Shown here one piece after another: positions 10,993 through 23,134 of a stretch of 64,000 bases of DNA. The notes below the pieces were generated by a model. That model was not told where the DNA came from, did not search any database, and saw only the letters and a list, made by a program, of their open reading frames with translations. Within the stretch, counting starts at the first letter, position 1. The number at the start of each line of letters is the position of its first letter. The position numbers and the translations under genes were made by a program. Origin of the DNA: Rhizopus sp. PT2906 (Eukaryota > Mucoromycota > Mucoromycetes > Mucorales > Rhizopodaceae); contig JAMYHX010000127.1 of assembly GCA_025529335.1 (NCBI GenBank), positions 26,649 through 90,648 on the forward strand, given 5' to 3'.

Positions 10993-13118
10993 ATAAAAAT
11001 ATAAGCAATTTTTTTTTACCTTTGTTGGTAAGTGCCTTGTGGTACATTTGTTGCATTCACACATCAAAGTCCGTTCAACGCCTTTCTTTTCCTGTTTAAT
11101 CACCAAACGTGAGTTGCCACGCGCGCTTGTATGCCTTGAAAATAGGGTGTTACATGTTATATAATTAATTGGTTTGTTGATTGTCATGAAACAAAGGAGC
11201 TGCGTGAAGTATGTAGTACACTTATGAGGAGCAGTTGAGATTAAGATGGGGTAGCCTCACTATCCTGCAGATCTTCAACTGCAGTAAATAGAGAACAATA
11301 CCATTTGATAAAGGTCCAATAGGATTGCGTTAAAGATTAGAATACCGACTTGGTGGCTGCTGATACTCTCTTTACAATCAGTAGTGTACGTCTTGAATGA
11401 ATCAAGAGCATCAACAACACAATAGAGAATAACTTTATGTTACCTATGATTCAAGCTAATGTACACCGAAATTTTCAAAGTTGAAGCTTTGTATTCATCC
11501 AATAAAACAACTACTGTATCTGCATAAAGAACGCATAAATTTCATACATTAACACATTGCTGCCAAACAAAAATAGCTCTGCTCAATGTCTGGCATCCTT
11601 TAGAAAGAAAAGCTCTATAAACTAATTATCGTCTGACGTTTATTTAAGCGCAACGAATACCCATAGTGGGCAACAATAGCGCTTTTCTTAACCAATGCGA
11701 TATGCAGTTTAATTCATGCAACACTTTTGAGTTCAATGTTGGCGTGTCTTCCTTAGTATCGTTTTCTGTGTAAAAATTTTCAATAGATATAATAATAATT
11801 ATGCTTAGAAAATTATTGTTGAAGTCACAGCTTGTACGCAAACATTGACGTCGAAAAGGTTATGATGATTTATCACCTTCTCACCGATTTATCATAAATT
11901 GTCCTTATTCCTTTTCTTGGCAAAAAGAAAAACTGGATATGTTGTCTGAACACAGATTATATATTATCTAATGTCTATTCCTCTTAAGTATATTAATTGA
12001 TCCAATTAACCCGGGTAACTGCTTTTTAAATATAAGCTATTCAAGCATACCTTAATCAGGAGAAAAAGCACATTACAGACATGAAACCTTCATATTAAAT
12101 TAAATTTACAAAAATGGTAATTCTGCTGATCAGTTCTCTCCCTTTTCTTTATGTATTATTATACTCTAATTACATTTGTTAATCACGCATGTTGGATCCG
12201 AGCAAATATACGATTACGAGATCAGATAATCATAATATGTACTCTTGAATAAATTGTCCTTTACAAATGAAATAGCCATTCTTGGAATTTACTTTCCGCA
12301 CATCATTTTAAAACCCATCAATTGGCGTTGCGCGCATTGTATTACCCACTTTGACAAATGCAGGAGAGTTACCCATGAATAGTGTCGTTTGTACAACTTG
12401 ATTCACTGATGTAAAAAGACCAACACTTTTGAAAACGGGCCTTGATTTTACAGTTCCTCTTTAAATATATAAAATTACGACAGTAGCTCAACTCATTTAT
12501 ATGAATTTGGTTACCTGGACAACAGTAGAACTACCATCGTAACCGTTCTCCCTGGTGACCAATACGCACGGAGCAATATTGAAGGAATACCGGTGTTTTA
12601 AATAATGTTGAATTAGAAACCAAAGATGTTCATAGACCATAGGGGTTAGGTTAGGCGAGAGGTAAACGGTAACACTGAGATTGTCATTGGCTTTGTTTCA
12701 ATGTCTTCTCCTTGATTGCCTGGAAAAAGATGCTTCTTTTTCTTTTTTCTTTTTTTTTTTCCTTTTTCCCTTCTTCTTTTCTCTCTTTGCCTCGTGCGTG
12801 TGTATATCTCTGTTCTAACCTGTGAGTTTCTGCGTATATGCTTATATATTGTGTGTTTACGTGTATTCTCTAAAATTCGCTCACATTTATTTAGAATCCC
12901 GTGCCTGAAATTATATACATACAACACTTTGTTTTTATTTTTTTTCTACTCATTTCTCTTTGTTCATTATTGTTCAATTTGAAATTTCAACATTTTAATA
13001 CATTTACCAAAGCCGCCTAAAGTAGAAATTAAACAGTCTAAAAGCTAATTAAGCAAAACAAATACCTTGTCATTTTTCAGCATCAGTAACTATATACTCT
13101 TCATCGTAAATACATTCA
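10993..13118. other. Long intergenic region, no gene recognised
   Basis: About 2.1 kb of AT-rich sequence. Open frames here are short, biased by T/C- or A-rich runs (for example 12730-12790), and match no family I know. A degraded mobile element is possible but cannot be shown from the sequence alone. Confidence 0.45.
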
Positions 13119-15243
13119 ATGTCAAACTCTAAGCGACATACAGATTCAAGCAGCAGTCCTATTCAAAATCACAGTCCAGATCAACCTTACTATTCAGTAA
13201 ATATTTTTAATATTTACGCAACTCAGAATAACAATATTCCTCTCTTTTTCTCTTTTTGTTTAAACAGTTGGACTTATTTTATGCAGAATTACTGTCAAAA
13301 CAATTTAAATCAAGTGTGGAAGCCATTGCCTACTGCCGAGAACTTTGTTCCAATTATGGTTTTACTGTCAAACAGGAACAAAGCACACACAAGGTAAATA
13401 TTTATGCAAGGGGTGTATTGATTTCATTAACCTTTTTTATAAAAGAACATTTACGTTTACTGCTCTCGTGAAGGCTTACCAGACTCACATCGTAACCCCA
13501 AGTCAAATCCACAGCGTAATCGTCCCAGTCAACGGTGCGAGTGTCGCTGGCGTATTGTCCTTTACGAAAATAACCAGATGATATGGGAGTTTCGTAAATC
13601 TCAAAATGCGGATGCATTTATTCACAATCACCCGCTGATGAAGCCAGAAGAGATCAAGAAAGAGTGGCCGAGAGAAGTATCGGAAATGATCTTTGCGCTT
13701 GCACGTCAACGACTACCTACACACGAAATTCGACAACAGGTGCGCGAGCAGTATCCAAACATTAGTTGGGACGATAGACGGTTCTATAACCGGTTATCAG
13801 AGGAACGACAAAAGATGAAACAGAGGGATGCAGCAATGCGTACGTCGCGTTTAGTGAATCTGAGCGCACAATTGTGTATGCTGAATGCAGGCAGTGAAGA
13901 TTTATCACATTATATCGAAAGCAAGCTGACCGCGTTGTTGGAAGAAACGTGTCGTTTTGCCAACTTGAATCCAGACGAACTACATTTGCCATTGCCATTT
14001 CCACCCGACGACCAACAAAAGCAGGATACACATAGCTGCAGTATCAGCAGTGATAGCAACGAAGATGCAACTGTTAAAAAGGAAAAGGAAGTAAGTGTGG
14101 CTATTGAAAATTCTATTGACAACATTGTGAACTGTTGTACGTACATAGTCCAATGAGCCTATTTTGAAGAGATCAAGCATAAGTTCAAAAAAATCATTCG
14201 AATCTTTACCCAAAGGATACCTTGCTGTTACCATACCTCAGCATACATTTCACATCAAGATGTATAGCCAAAATTCCACGGGTGATATCAGGCGTGCTAT
14301 TTTTGAAAACAAGCCGTTGAACAGAAGGCGATCAAGATTTACTTCTGAAGAGGAGGAGCTGATGGATTTAGATTCTCCTGCAAGAAAGCTGTCGAGAAAT
14401 CTTGGTGCCATAGGAGATGATGAAATAGACAGCGCCTTGTCTTCGCCTTCTTCACCTTCAGGTTCACAGCAGAACCTTATCTTTCCTCCTACTCACCAGT
14501 ATCATCACCACCATCAGCAAAAAGAATACAATAGTAATAATAACGACAGTAATAATTTATTTTTCAATAGTCCAATGTCTACTACTCATACAACTGTTTC
14601 CACCTCTACCACCACCACAACAGCAAGTACAAACACTGCACCTGCTGTTCATGCCATCAATAATAGTATAACTGCTAATGCTCCAATAATGTATCATGCC
14701 ATTCAGGATCCAATCTATGACCCTTCTTTTATGCAATCCGATCTTGGAGGCATTGTTCAACAACAACAACAACAACAACAACCCCATTCTAGATTAATGC
14801 AAAGACCCCATTCGATGACGTTTCCTATGAGGCCACCAGCGTTTGTTAGGATACCATCTGATGCTATGATTCGACCCAACACCAACCATTCTGCGGCTGC
14901 CGCTCCCCCTCCTACTACCACTGCCACTACAGCTGCTGCCACCACGACTGCCACGGCTACCAGCACATTACCCTACTACCCAAACATGCCGCTTGATGGA
15001 AGTAAGTTTATCAACATGACACACACACACACACACACACACTGATGCTCTATATTTATAGACAAAAGGTCGTTTTACCCTTCCAATAATAGACAAATGA
15101 TGATGACCTTTCCACAAGATACGACAATGATGATGAACCAGCAAGATAACAATCTATCCATTGACCAGTTGATTCAAATGGAACGAAATAGACAACAATT
15201 CATACAACAACAGCAGTATCGTAGATCGAGTGGTCCTCATTAA
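13119..15243 (+). CDS. FAR1-like (WRKY-GCM1 fold) zinc-finger transcription regulator
   Basis: Five exons (13119-13196, 13268-13393, 13446-14090, 14149-15001, 15062-15243) give 627 aa. Residues about 27-140 match the FAR1/AFT-type DNA-binding domain related to MULE transposases: a helix with YCRELCSNYGFTV, the strand IYVYCSREG, then CECRW, and finally the metal-binding HNH in AFIHNHPL. This fits the C-C-H-x-H zinc pattern of the WRKY-GCM1 superfamily. A basic helical region follows, rich in R/K/Q (about 145-230). The C-terminal half is disordered, with runs of N, T/A and Q (a seven-Gln run), and a final Q-rich segment. There is no transposase catalytic domain, so it is either a domesticated transposon-derived regulator or a native Aft-like factor. 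Target genes cannot be predicted. All splice junctions close in frame. Confidence 0.8.
15019..15042. repeat. (AC)12 microsatellite inside intron 4 of the FAR1-like gene
   Basis: Twelve AC dinucleotides lie between donor and acceptor of the intron at 15002-15061. Length changes here would not alter the protein but could affect splicing. Confidence 0.9.
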
Positions 15244-15855
15244 ATAAAAGATGTCATTCAAAGTCTGAAACAAAGAACTATGAGCCTAATAAGCTACACA
15301 CAGCAGCTGTCTTTCTTTTTCGATGGCTCTAATGCCTTATGCAAAACTAACATTCTTTGTTCTACTGCAGATTTATTTATTGTGAAGATAAAAAAAAAAA
15401 GAAAGGGCAGTAAAAAGATCATACAGATCTTATTAAAAAGGAAATGGCAACGCTCCCATTTCTACTGTTTTCGCTGTCTCCATTCAACAGCTTACTCTTT
15501 TGTCTGATTGGATGCGTATGAGAAAGCAGTTGATTGATCCTTCCGTAGATCCGAAGTTTCGGGCCTTGGTATTGAATTGTATTTATAAGCTGCTAACAAG
15601 GTACAAAAATAAGGAAAAAGAGAGAAAAAGAAAAGAGAGAGAAAGAGAGAGAGAGAGAGTAATGATATAGAAGATGAGAGGGGCAATTGTGTGAAAGAAT
15701 GGTCTCTACTAGAGTAAATGACAGTCAGGACCCTCTCCTTTTCTCCAATGATATCTTAAGCAGCGACTGGCGGTATGCGAAAAATTGAATTGTATATAAG
15801 CCTAGTCACCACCTAGAAAATTTCTTTTCTTATCGGTTTTATAAAATAGAAAAGC
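15244..15855. other. Intergenic region with GA-rich repeat
   Basis: No gene was recognised. An impure GA/A repeat runs from about 15612 to 15659. A TATATAAG element at about 15792-15799 lies some 60 bp upstream of the next start codon and is a plausible TATA box for the acetyltransferase gene. Confidence 0.5.
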
Positions 15856-16459
15856 ATGGTACAATCAGATATCATTGTTCGTAAAGCAACATTGGAAGAT
15901 TTAGAATATAAATCATCTATCTGTTTGACAGTAAATCAAGCCTATAGATCAAAGGGTAATAGTGTCTCTCCTTTTTTTTGTTTGTCACATTAATCTTATC
16001 TATTAAAAAATAGGTGGCTGGACAACTGAAGACGATATTGTCAGTGGACCACGATGCATAGAAGAAGATATTGAAAAGTTCATTAGAGAGAATGGAAAGC
16101 CCAACACATTGCTGCTTGCCATTAAACAAACAGACGAGGGATCATCCATAGTGGGAACGGTTCAAATTCAACCCTGTGAAGACCATGAAAACGAAGCAGA
16201 GATTGGATTATTCTCTGTGTCACCTTTTGAGCAATCCCGTGGGATTGGTGGTAAACTGATGCAAGCTGCTATGAATGAGATGAAAGAGTCGGGATTTACC
16301 CATGCTGTGCTTCATGTGTTAGAGAATAGGCCTGATATCTTGGCTTGGTATCGAAAATTAGGATTTGTAGAGACAGGAGAACGTCTGCCTTTCCAATGGC
16401 CAGATAAATTAAAGATAAAGGATGTCCACTTTTTAGTTTTGAAGAAGCCCCTGGCATAA
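15856..16459 (+). CDS. GNAT-family N-acetyltransferase
   Basis: Two exons (15856-15955, 16014-16459) give 181 aa, a normal length for a single GNAT domain. The N-terminus begins IIVRKAT, typical of the first strand. The region AEIGLFSVSPFEQSRGIGGKLM contains strand 4 and the acetyl-CoA pyrophosphate loop (the family pattern is R/Q-x-x-G-x-G/A; here SRGIGG). LAWYRKLGFVETG is the usual C-terminal motif B. The acceptor (amine of a small molecule, peptide or aminoglycoside) cannot be told. The gene is preceded by a TATA-like box and followed directly by an AATAAA-type signal. It lies 127 bp from the next gene on the same strand. Confidence 0.9.
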
Positions 16460-16586
16460 TGTAATAAAAATAGATCATACACACTTTTTTTTTTCCCGCT
16501 CATAGATATGTGTGTGTGTTGTCACCTCTCACAAAAAAAAAGCTCTTGGATTTTCATTTTGGGCTTTTTCTGTGTATTTATTTTTA

Positions 16587-18991
16587 ATGACTGAAAATAC
16601 AAAGTTGGTAGACACGGAAGACACAACTACGGATATTGCTACTACCACTCCTATTCCAACTACTACTACTTCTACTGAAGCACTAACAACAACAACAACA
16701 ACAGCTGCTGCTTTAGATGAATCCATTGTTCATTCCGAGCCCAACATTTTAGAATGGGATAGTGATGACACTAAAAAGGAGCCTCATCCTTTGTCTATTC
16801 AAACACTAGACCAATATGAAAGTGACCCCTGGGCACAACCAGAAGATAACGAGAATGACTTATTGACAGAGCATGACACGTTGGTGGAGGAACAGCAACA
16901 GAAAAAGCTAGAAGCACCCGCTGCCATTACAACAACCTCTGTCGATACTACTCCTCCTGTAGCAGGAACAATAACGTCATCGACAATAGCAGAGCCAACG
17001 ACAGCAACGGCAGTGCCAGGCAAAAGTCAAGATACCTCTGCTGTCAAAGCAAGTGGTATACAGATCTTTTATAAGAAGCATATATATAACATAATTGTGT
17101 AGAGCTTCCAAAATGTGCAAGATAAGGACACCATTGATGACCTCAAAGTGTCTGGACAACTTCCAAAATGGCTTGTTGGTGAGTACTTTACAGTTGGGCC
17201 CGGTACATTTGATATCAAGTACAGCCGAAAGGTCGAGATCGATGGCGAGATTCAGCTGGTTTCTGCTTTCTATACTTTCGGACATTGGTTTGATGCGTAC
17301 AGTATTAATCTTGGCATTTCAATCGTTGGTACTGATTGCTTGTATAGATTGCCACTTGTTAACCGCTTTGATTTAAACGGTCAGCGTAACACAATCACAT
17401 ACCGCAACAGACTCACTAGTCGCCGATTGATCGAAAAGATTCGAGACCATCATGGATACTCGCCTCTGCATCCTGCTGGTCTGTTCATGTCCAACACAAA
17501 CCAGACGGTGCTCTCAAAGATTTTAAAGACAGCTGCTAAGCCTAATAAGCCAGATGCAGAACCATGTAGCGCCCGTATACTTACCAAGATACCTGGGCTC
17601 GACGGAAGATTATTCTGCCAAAACTACGCCAACCATGTAAATGTTCTTTTTTTTGGATTTTTCTTTATTTGCTGATTTATTTGACATATAATAGATCCAA
17701 GAGCTCGATCCTTTTGACCTGAAGCCTATCCAACTCTTGACATGGAATGAGATTAACCCTGCGTTTAAAGGAACAAGCTCTTGTCCTAACGGACAATATG
17801 ATTCCCGTACAGGAGAATACATCAATTTCACAATGGAAGTAGGATATCAGTCTGTCAAGTATCACTTTTTCTCTATCAGTGACCAGAACCCCAAGGGATC
17901 CTTGATCACTTCACTGACAGCTCCTATGGCCTATGTCAACTCATTCTTGATCACACCAAAATACATCATTTTTGTAACTATATATAAAAAAAGACAACGT
18001 CTCTTAAACAAATTGACCAATCTTATATTTAGGTCCTTCATCCTATGCTGGCTACTTCAGGAGGCGTAAAGTACAACTGGTGTGAGAGCATCATGGACTC
18101 TTTTTCGTTCAAACCCTCTGAACCAACATTATTTTATGTGATCTCAAGAGAACGACGCGAGGTCATGACCGTGTACCGATCAGATCCTTGCTTTGTCATG
18201 AACCTTATTAACGCGTATGAAGTGAACGATACGATCTTTTTAGACATGATCTGCTACAAGGACGACACGATCGTGCGCCAATTGACCACACAGTACTTGC
18301 GTGAACCTCACACGATGAAGCCATCTCGATTGCTAGGATCAGAAGTGCGACGATATAGACTGCCCCACTTGGAGGATGAGCATGTGGCTTATTTAAGCAA
18401 ACGACCTGCGAAATCAAGATTCTCTTTGCCGCTTTTCAAAGCCTTTAAGAATGATACCACGCAAATGAAATACAGTGAAAATGCAACGAATCGCTGGTAT
18501 TCCTGGATGCCTATTGCCACGTACGAGCAGCGTATTCAGCCATCCATTGAATTACCTCAAATCAATCCTAACTTCAAAATGTACAAGCATTCAATCATGT
18601 ACGGCCTTGGATTCAGTGCTTCCAATTCACTCAAGGATGGAGCCATTTGGGACAGTATTGTCAAGACGGTAAGTAACGTTTAAAAAGAAGTGTCCCTTTT
18701 ATTTATCTATTATAGAATCTGGAGACAAAATCCATCATGACCTCTTGGCATCAAGAAGGATGTTATCCAAGTGAGCCCGTCTTCATTCCTCGCCCTTCGA
18801 TTGGGCCTGAGGATCAAGTGGGAGAAGACGAGGGTGTGTTGTTGAGTGTAGTGATGAATGCAGCCACGTCTAGCTCATTTTTACTTGTGCTGGATGCAAC
18901 CAGTTTGCAGGTTTTAGCAACAGCTGATCTCGAAAGACTTGTACCTATAAGTTTTGCGCATGGCAGCTATCGACTTTTGGAAACCTATTAG
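16587..18991 (+). CDS. Carotenoid cleavage oxygenase-like protein lacking most iron ligands
   Basis: Six exons (16587-17048, 17103-17296, 17348-17636, 17695-17973, 18033-18668, 18716-18991) give 711 aa. The first about 154 residues are a Thr-, Glu- and Gln-rich disordered leader. The rest is a seven-bladed propeller of the CCO/RPE65 family: LPKWLVGEYFTVGPGTF, GHWFDA, NRFDLNGQ, and C-terminal VPISFAHGSYR. In Mucorales such enzymes (CarS, AcaA) cut beta-carotene towards trisporic acids. Four histidines normally hold Fe(II). Here the first site reads SSCPNGQYD, the second AYVNSFLIT (expected Y-x-H-S-F) and the third FVMNLINAYE (expected F-x-x-H-x-I-N). Only the last His (FAHG) remains. I infer a non-catalytic paralogue, perhaps a carotenoid-binding or regulatory protein. 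The first intron begins GCAAGT (GC-AG type). The second is 51 nt and in frame, so retaining it would add 17 residues. Confidence 0.88.
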
Positions 18992-19148
18992 GTCATGACG
19001 CTGTCATGGTCCATTGTAAACCTGCATTAAGCGATATCTACATTTGGATAAAATGATGTCATTTCAATACATATTAAAAGAGCTTGATTTTTTTTTTCTG
19101 ATCATTTTTTCTTTACTACTTGTTTCAAAATAAAAATAATCATTTAAA

Positions 19149-19524
19149 ATGGCTGTTACTGCAACTGATATTTGTAAAATTATTGGCGGTAAGTTGTACT
19201 AAGAGTGTATGGGTGAGTATATCCTAATCTATCATCTTTTTAGCTGTCGTCTTGCCACCTCTTGGTGTATTCTTGGAAAGAGGTAAATAAAGAGAAAGAA
19301 ATCATAAGCTATGTGTTTTTAATCAAGATTTCTCTCTCTCTCTTTTTTTATATATAGGCTGCGGTATTGACCTCTTGATCAATATTGGTTTAACTATCCT
19401 TGGTTACATCCCAGGCATCAGTAAGTGAAATAAGATAAACAAGTGACGCGTACGGAGAGAGAGAGAGAGCTAATGTATCTTTTTCTAAATAGTTCACGCT
19501 CTATACATCATACTAAAGTTTTAA
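19149..19524 (+). CDS. PMP3: Pmp3/UPF0057 small membrane proteolipid
   Basis: Four small exons (19149-19188, 19244-19282, 19358-19420, 19493-19524) give 57 aa, the standard length of the family. The protein has the two-helix Pmp3 layout: a first hydrophobic helix with AVVLPPLGVFLERG, the GCGIDLLINIGLTILG motif, and a second helix ending in PGIIHALYIILKF. Pmp3 proteins sit in the plasma membrane and influence membrane potential and salt or cation tolerance. Each exon is too short to stand out as an open frame, so this gene is easily missed. All junctions use GTAAGT/GTAAAT donors and TAG acceptors, and they join in frame. A GA repeat lies in the third intron (about 19455-19469). Confidence 0.95.
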
Positions 19525-21331
19525 GCATTGTATCTACTTTTAATTGTAATAAAATCATAATATATATTTCCTTGTTTTTTATTTGGGTAATAACATCAAT
19601 GTGGTAAGATATATTTTATAAAAGCGTGATTTCCCGTTTATCCTTGTATGAAAATTACAGTGCTTACTGTCCAAATTGACGGATGAAAGACTCTCAGAAT
19701 AGAAAAGAATAAAGTACCGCGATCTTTTTATTTTTGGTCGAATATAAGATGTTTGCTCTTTGACCTTCTAAGCATAGCTCATTGCCGCTTAATTTGAATC
19801 ATCCTTCATTATTATTATCTTTTATAAACTTTACTGACGCTGATGTTGTAGCATAGCTGCAACAATTGCAAGCTAATCAAGAACCTCTGCTTCAAGGCCT
19901 TCGTCCAGAGCTCTTTGCTCGTCAAGTTTTGCCTGAAAGTCAGATATGAAGGTTAGAACATCTATCCAAGTCAGCGTCACATGAAAAAGAGAGAAATACA
20001 TACCTTCATACAAAGCATGACTTCAAACACTCTAAGCCAGATAAATCTAACATCCTACGACCTTGGTATGCGATCCTCTCTAAGTCGCAAAAGGACCCAG
20101 TGACTGGCGTCAGCAAACGAGGTTGTTGTTGTTAACACAGTGTATCCAATACCATCTGCGAGGCATCTTTTACCCTTATCTTCAGACTCAAAGAACTTGA
20201 TGCTCCTGGAATTAGATTGACGTATTAGATCAAGATATTTGTATAGCTTGCATTGTGGTTATATTTCATTAGATTCCTCAATAAGTCAAAATTGCAAGCT
20301 ATCAACCTCAAAATTTTCTAGACGCTTGTATCTATAAAAGACTTTGACTTGAAGAGGGTCAAAATGTTTATTTGTCTAACGGATTAATAAAAAGCCTTAC
20401 TATTGGAAGTTCATATCATGATATATTGAACTATAGTATTTGAAGGCAAGCGCACAAGGTATTCTACGAAAGATGTACTTTCGTTCTTGTCACTCTTCAG
20501 TGGAGGTATCAGACAGCTGACATAAAAAAAGACTGTCAGTACAAAGCGCATGTAAAGAATTGCCTTCTTTTCTTCTTCAAAATGTCCAGCGTCGAATCCA
20601 TTGCTACCTAGCCGGGTCAAGAAATCAGCTGAGCTTTGGCTGAATGCATTTTGAAGAAATTCAAGAGCAGCTGGTAGACGGCTGACAAACAAACTTGCCT
20701 TTCACTCCTCGACATTTGCTTCGTATTTGTGCTTATATGGTTGTAAAACGACGAAGAGTCAATAGCTAACAATTACTATTTTATTACAAGTCTGAGAGAT
20801 TACTGTATCTGACGTCGTCTATTAGCTGAGAATGAATAAATAGAGATTTACGTAAACACGACAAAGTATCAAAAAATGACCTGCTTATCAGAAAACGACT
20901 CTTTAATAATAGTCATGCATATGAAGATGTCTTTAATATTTGCATAAATGCCCTCACTGTATCTTCACTTGTATGCATATGTTGTCATTATTATCTCTTG
21001 GCAAAAGTTCAAGAATAATCCTTTTATGCACTGTCAAATGTCCTTGTTTGAATCATGGTGTATTAAAATAAAATGCTGTCCAATAGGAATACAAATGGGT
21101 TTCTCAATAACAAAAGACCAAAAGTGGCAAAAGACGATACACAATACCACACACGGATCCCAGGGCAATTTGCACCCATTTTACCATTGACCCAATTTAA
21201 CACCTTGTAGGTTACACAGTGCTCATTGTCAATGGTAGCACGGGTCAAAGGGAAAAAAGGGGGAGGGGGGAAGGCCAAAAATTTTTTGCACCCTTTTCTT
21301 TTTTTACTGCTATTTTCCGCTTTATTCACAC
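19525..21331. other. Intergenic region holding a decayed gene
   Basis: Apart from the relic described at 20055-20692, nothing recognisable is present. The 300 bp before the aminopeptidase start contain short C/T- and A/G-rich tracts and a G-rich stretch (about 21259-21271). Confidence 0.45.
20055..20692 (-). pseudogene. Decayed protein-coding relic, family not identified
   Basis: Two protein-like stretches lie on the minus strand in different frames. Stretch 20692-20411 starts MFVSRLPAALEFLQ and runs 93 residues. Stretch 20207-20055 includes SIKFFESEDKGKRCLADGIG and ends at a stop. Between them are stops and no good splice sites. The spacing and style suggest one gene of about 250-300 codons that has been broken by frameshifts. 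It resembles, from memory, repeated uncharacterised proteins common in Mucorales genomes, but I cannot prove this. No catalytic motif is visible. Confidence 0.4.
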
Positions 21332-23134
21332 ATGGAATTACCACAGGTCGAATTCATTTCTAAAAGCCAAGACGGTCTTTTGAATACACTCGAGTCCAAC
21401 CAATCAAACTATGACGGTCTTGTAGTCATTTTCACTGAAAAGAAGGCACTTGCTGATCTTTTACCTGTTGCTCAAAAGTATATGGATCTCGATAGCACGT
21501 TTGGTGATTCTGTTCAGTTACTTGTAACGCACGACGGAAAGCCTGCGGAACGTATCGTTGTATCTCCTACAGGCACTATCTATAACGACTTTGACGACGT
21601 TCGACGCTTCAAGGGTATGTTTTTGCCTTTTTCTTCACTCGCTTAATTGGGTACATTAGATGCTGCTTATGCTGCTGGTATCAAGGCTCTCAAGGCAGGC
21701 ATGCGTCGACCTCTTGTCTGTTTTGCTGATGAACCTAGCTCTTCCTTGGCCTGGTCCTTTGATGCAGACCAAGACGATTACCAACATTTTGCCGCCGTAA
21801 CCTTGATGGGTCTGTTCGAATCCACATTTGAACCTGTGGATGTCCGTCAACATGCTGCTCGCACTAAGAAAAATGTCAAAACGTTTGAATCCCTTGGATT
21901 TGTTGCTGATGTGGATGCTGAGACAGTCAAGACGATCAAGGCCTGTGAAATGGGTCGTCGTGTGGCAAAGGATATTGGTAACCCGGACCCAGAGATCATG
22001 TCACCCATCCATATCACAGAGTACATTCAAGAACAATTCAAGGATGTAGATAACATCAAGCTGACAATCATTGACGATATTGATGTCATCAAAAAGGAAT
22101 ATCCTTTGGCTCATGCTGTCACCCGTGCTTCATTGGCTGTGCCTCGTCATCATCCTCGTTTTATTCTCTTCGAATACTCTTCTCCTGATCAATCTCAAGT
22201 GAAAGAAAAGTAATATTGAAGATATTGTTGAATCCTAAGACTAATGATTGTTGTTGTAGTCTTTACTTTGTGGGTAAAGGTGTGACATATGACACAGGTG
22301 GAGCTGATATCAAGTGCAGTGGACATATGAGAGACATGTCTCGTGATAAATGTGGTGCTGCGGCCGTTGCTGGATTCTTCAAGACAGTCTCTCTGTTGGC
22401 TCCTACCAAGGTCAATGTGACAGGAGGCCTTGCTTTAGTGAGAAACTCGGTTGGTCCTGATATGTATGTGAGCGATGAAATCATTGTTGCTCGCAGTGGC
22501 AAACGAGGTAAACAAAAAAAGAAAAGGAAAGAAAAAAGAGAAAAGGGGGATACTGATTATTTTCATAGTCATGGTTGGTAACACAGATGCTGAAGGTCGT
22601 ATGGTGATGACAGATTTGCTGTGTCAGTTTAAGGAAAAAGTCCTTGAGCACAAGCAAGCCAATACCCCCTCTTCTGCCGCACCTTCTTTCCTCTTCACCT
22701 GTGCCACACTCACTGGTCATGCTATTCGCGCCTATGGTGGTTATGGTATCACACTCGACAACGGATTTGCTCGTAAGCACAAGATTAGTAAGCGAATCTA
22801 TAACGCGGGACATATTTTGGGCGATCCTTTTGAAATCTCCACCTTACGTCGTGAAGATGTCGAGTGTGTCAAGGGAGGTCGATCCAGTGAGGACCTTGTG
22901 TCTGCAAACGACTTACCTAGCACAATGACTAGCCGTGGCCATCAGTACCCCGCTGGTTTCATGCTGCAGGCTTCTGGATTAGATCAGTACGGATTAGATA
23001 ACAAAGAGTTGTCTATAGGTTACACTCATTTGGACGTCGCTGGCTCTGCAGAACTCCTTGCCGGCGAGGGCTGGAGTATACCTCGTGTTACTGGCTCTCC
23101 TGTTGTAGCACTTACTGGTGCTTTCCTTTTCTAA
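21332..23134 (+). CDS. M17 leucyl aminopeptidase family protein
   Basis: Four exons (21332-21614, 21660-22209, 22260-22507, 22569-23134) give 548 aa. The C-terminal half is a cytosol aminopeptidase (M17) domain. The metal- and substrate-binding segment VGKGVTYDTGGADIK is present, as is the family signature NTDAEGRMVMTDLL that supplies Asp, Glu and Arg of the dinuclear zinc site. A GGLALVRNSVGPD strand and the catalytic-loop region ATLTGHAIRAYG complete it. The N-terminal half is the less conserved macro-like domain. It resembles the metazoan/fungal W07G4.4-type subgroup more than bacterial PepA. Expected activity is removal of N-terminal hydrophobic residues in the cytosol. The stop lies 38 bp from the stop of the opposing dehydrogenase gene, with AATAAA at about 23154. 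Confidence 0.93.

Noticed and set aside
12646..12982. Overlapping frames on both strands with Lys/Arg- or Phe/Leu-rich translation
   Set aside because: Caused by a T/C-rich tract; no motif, no splice partners.
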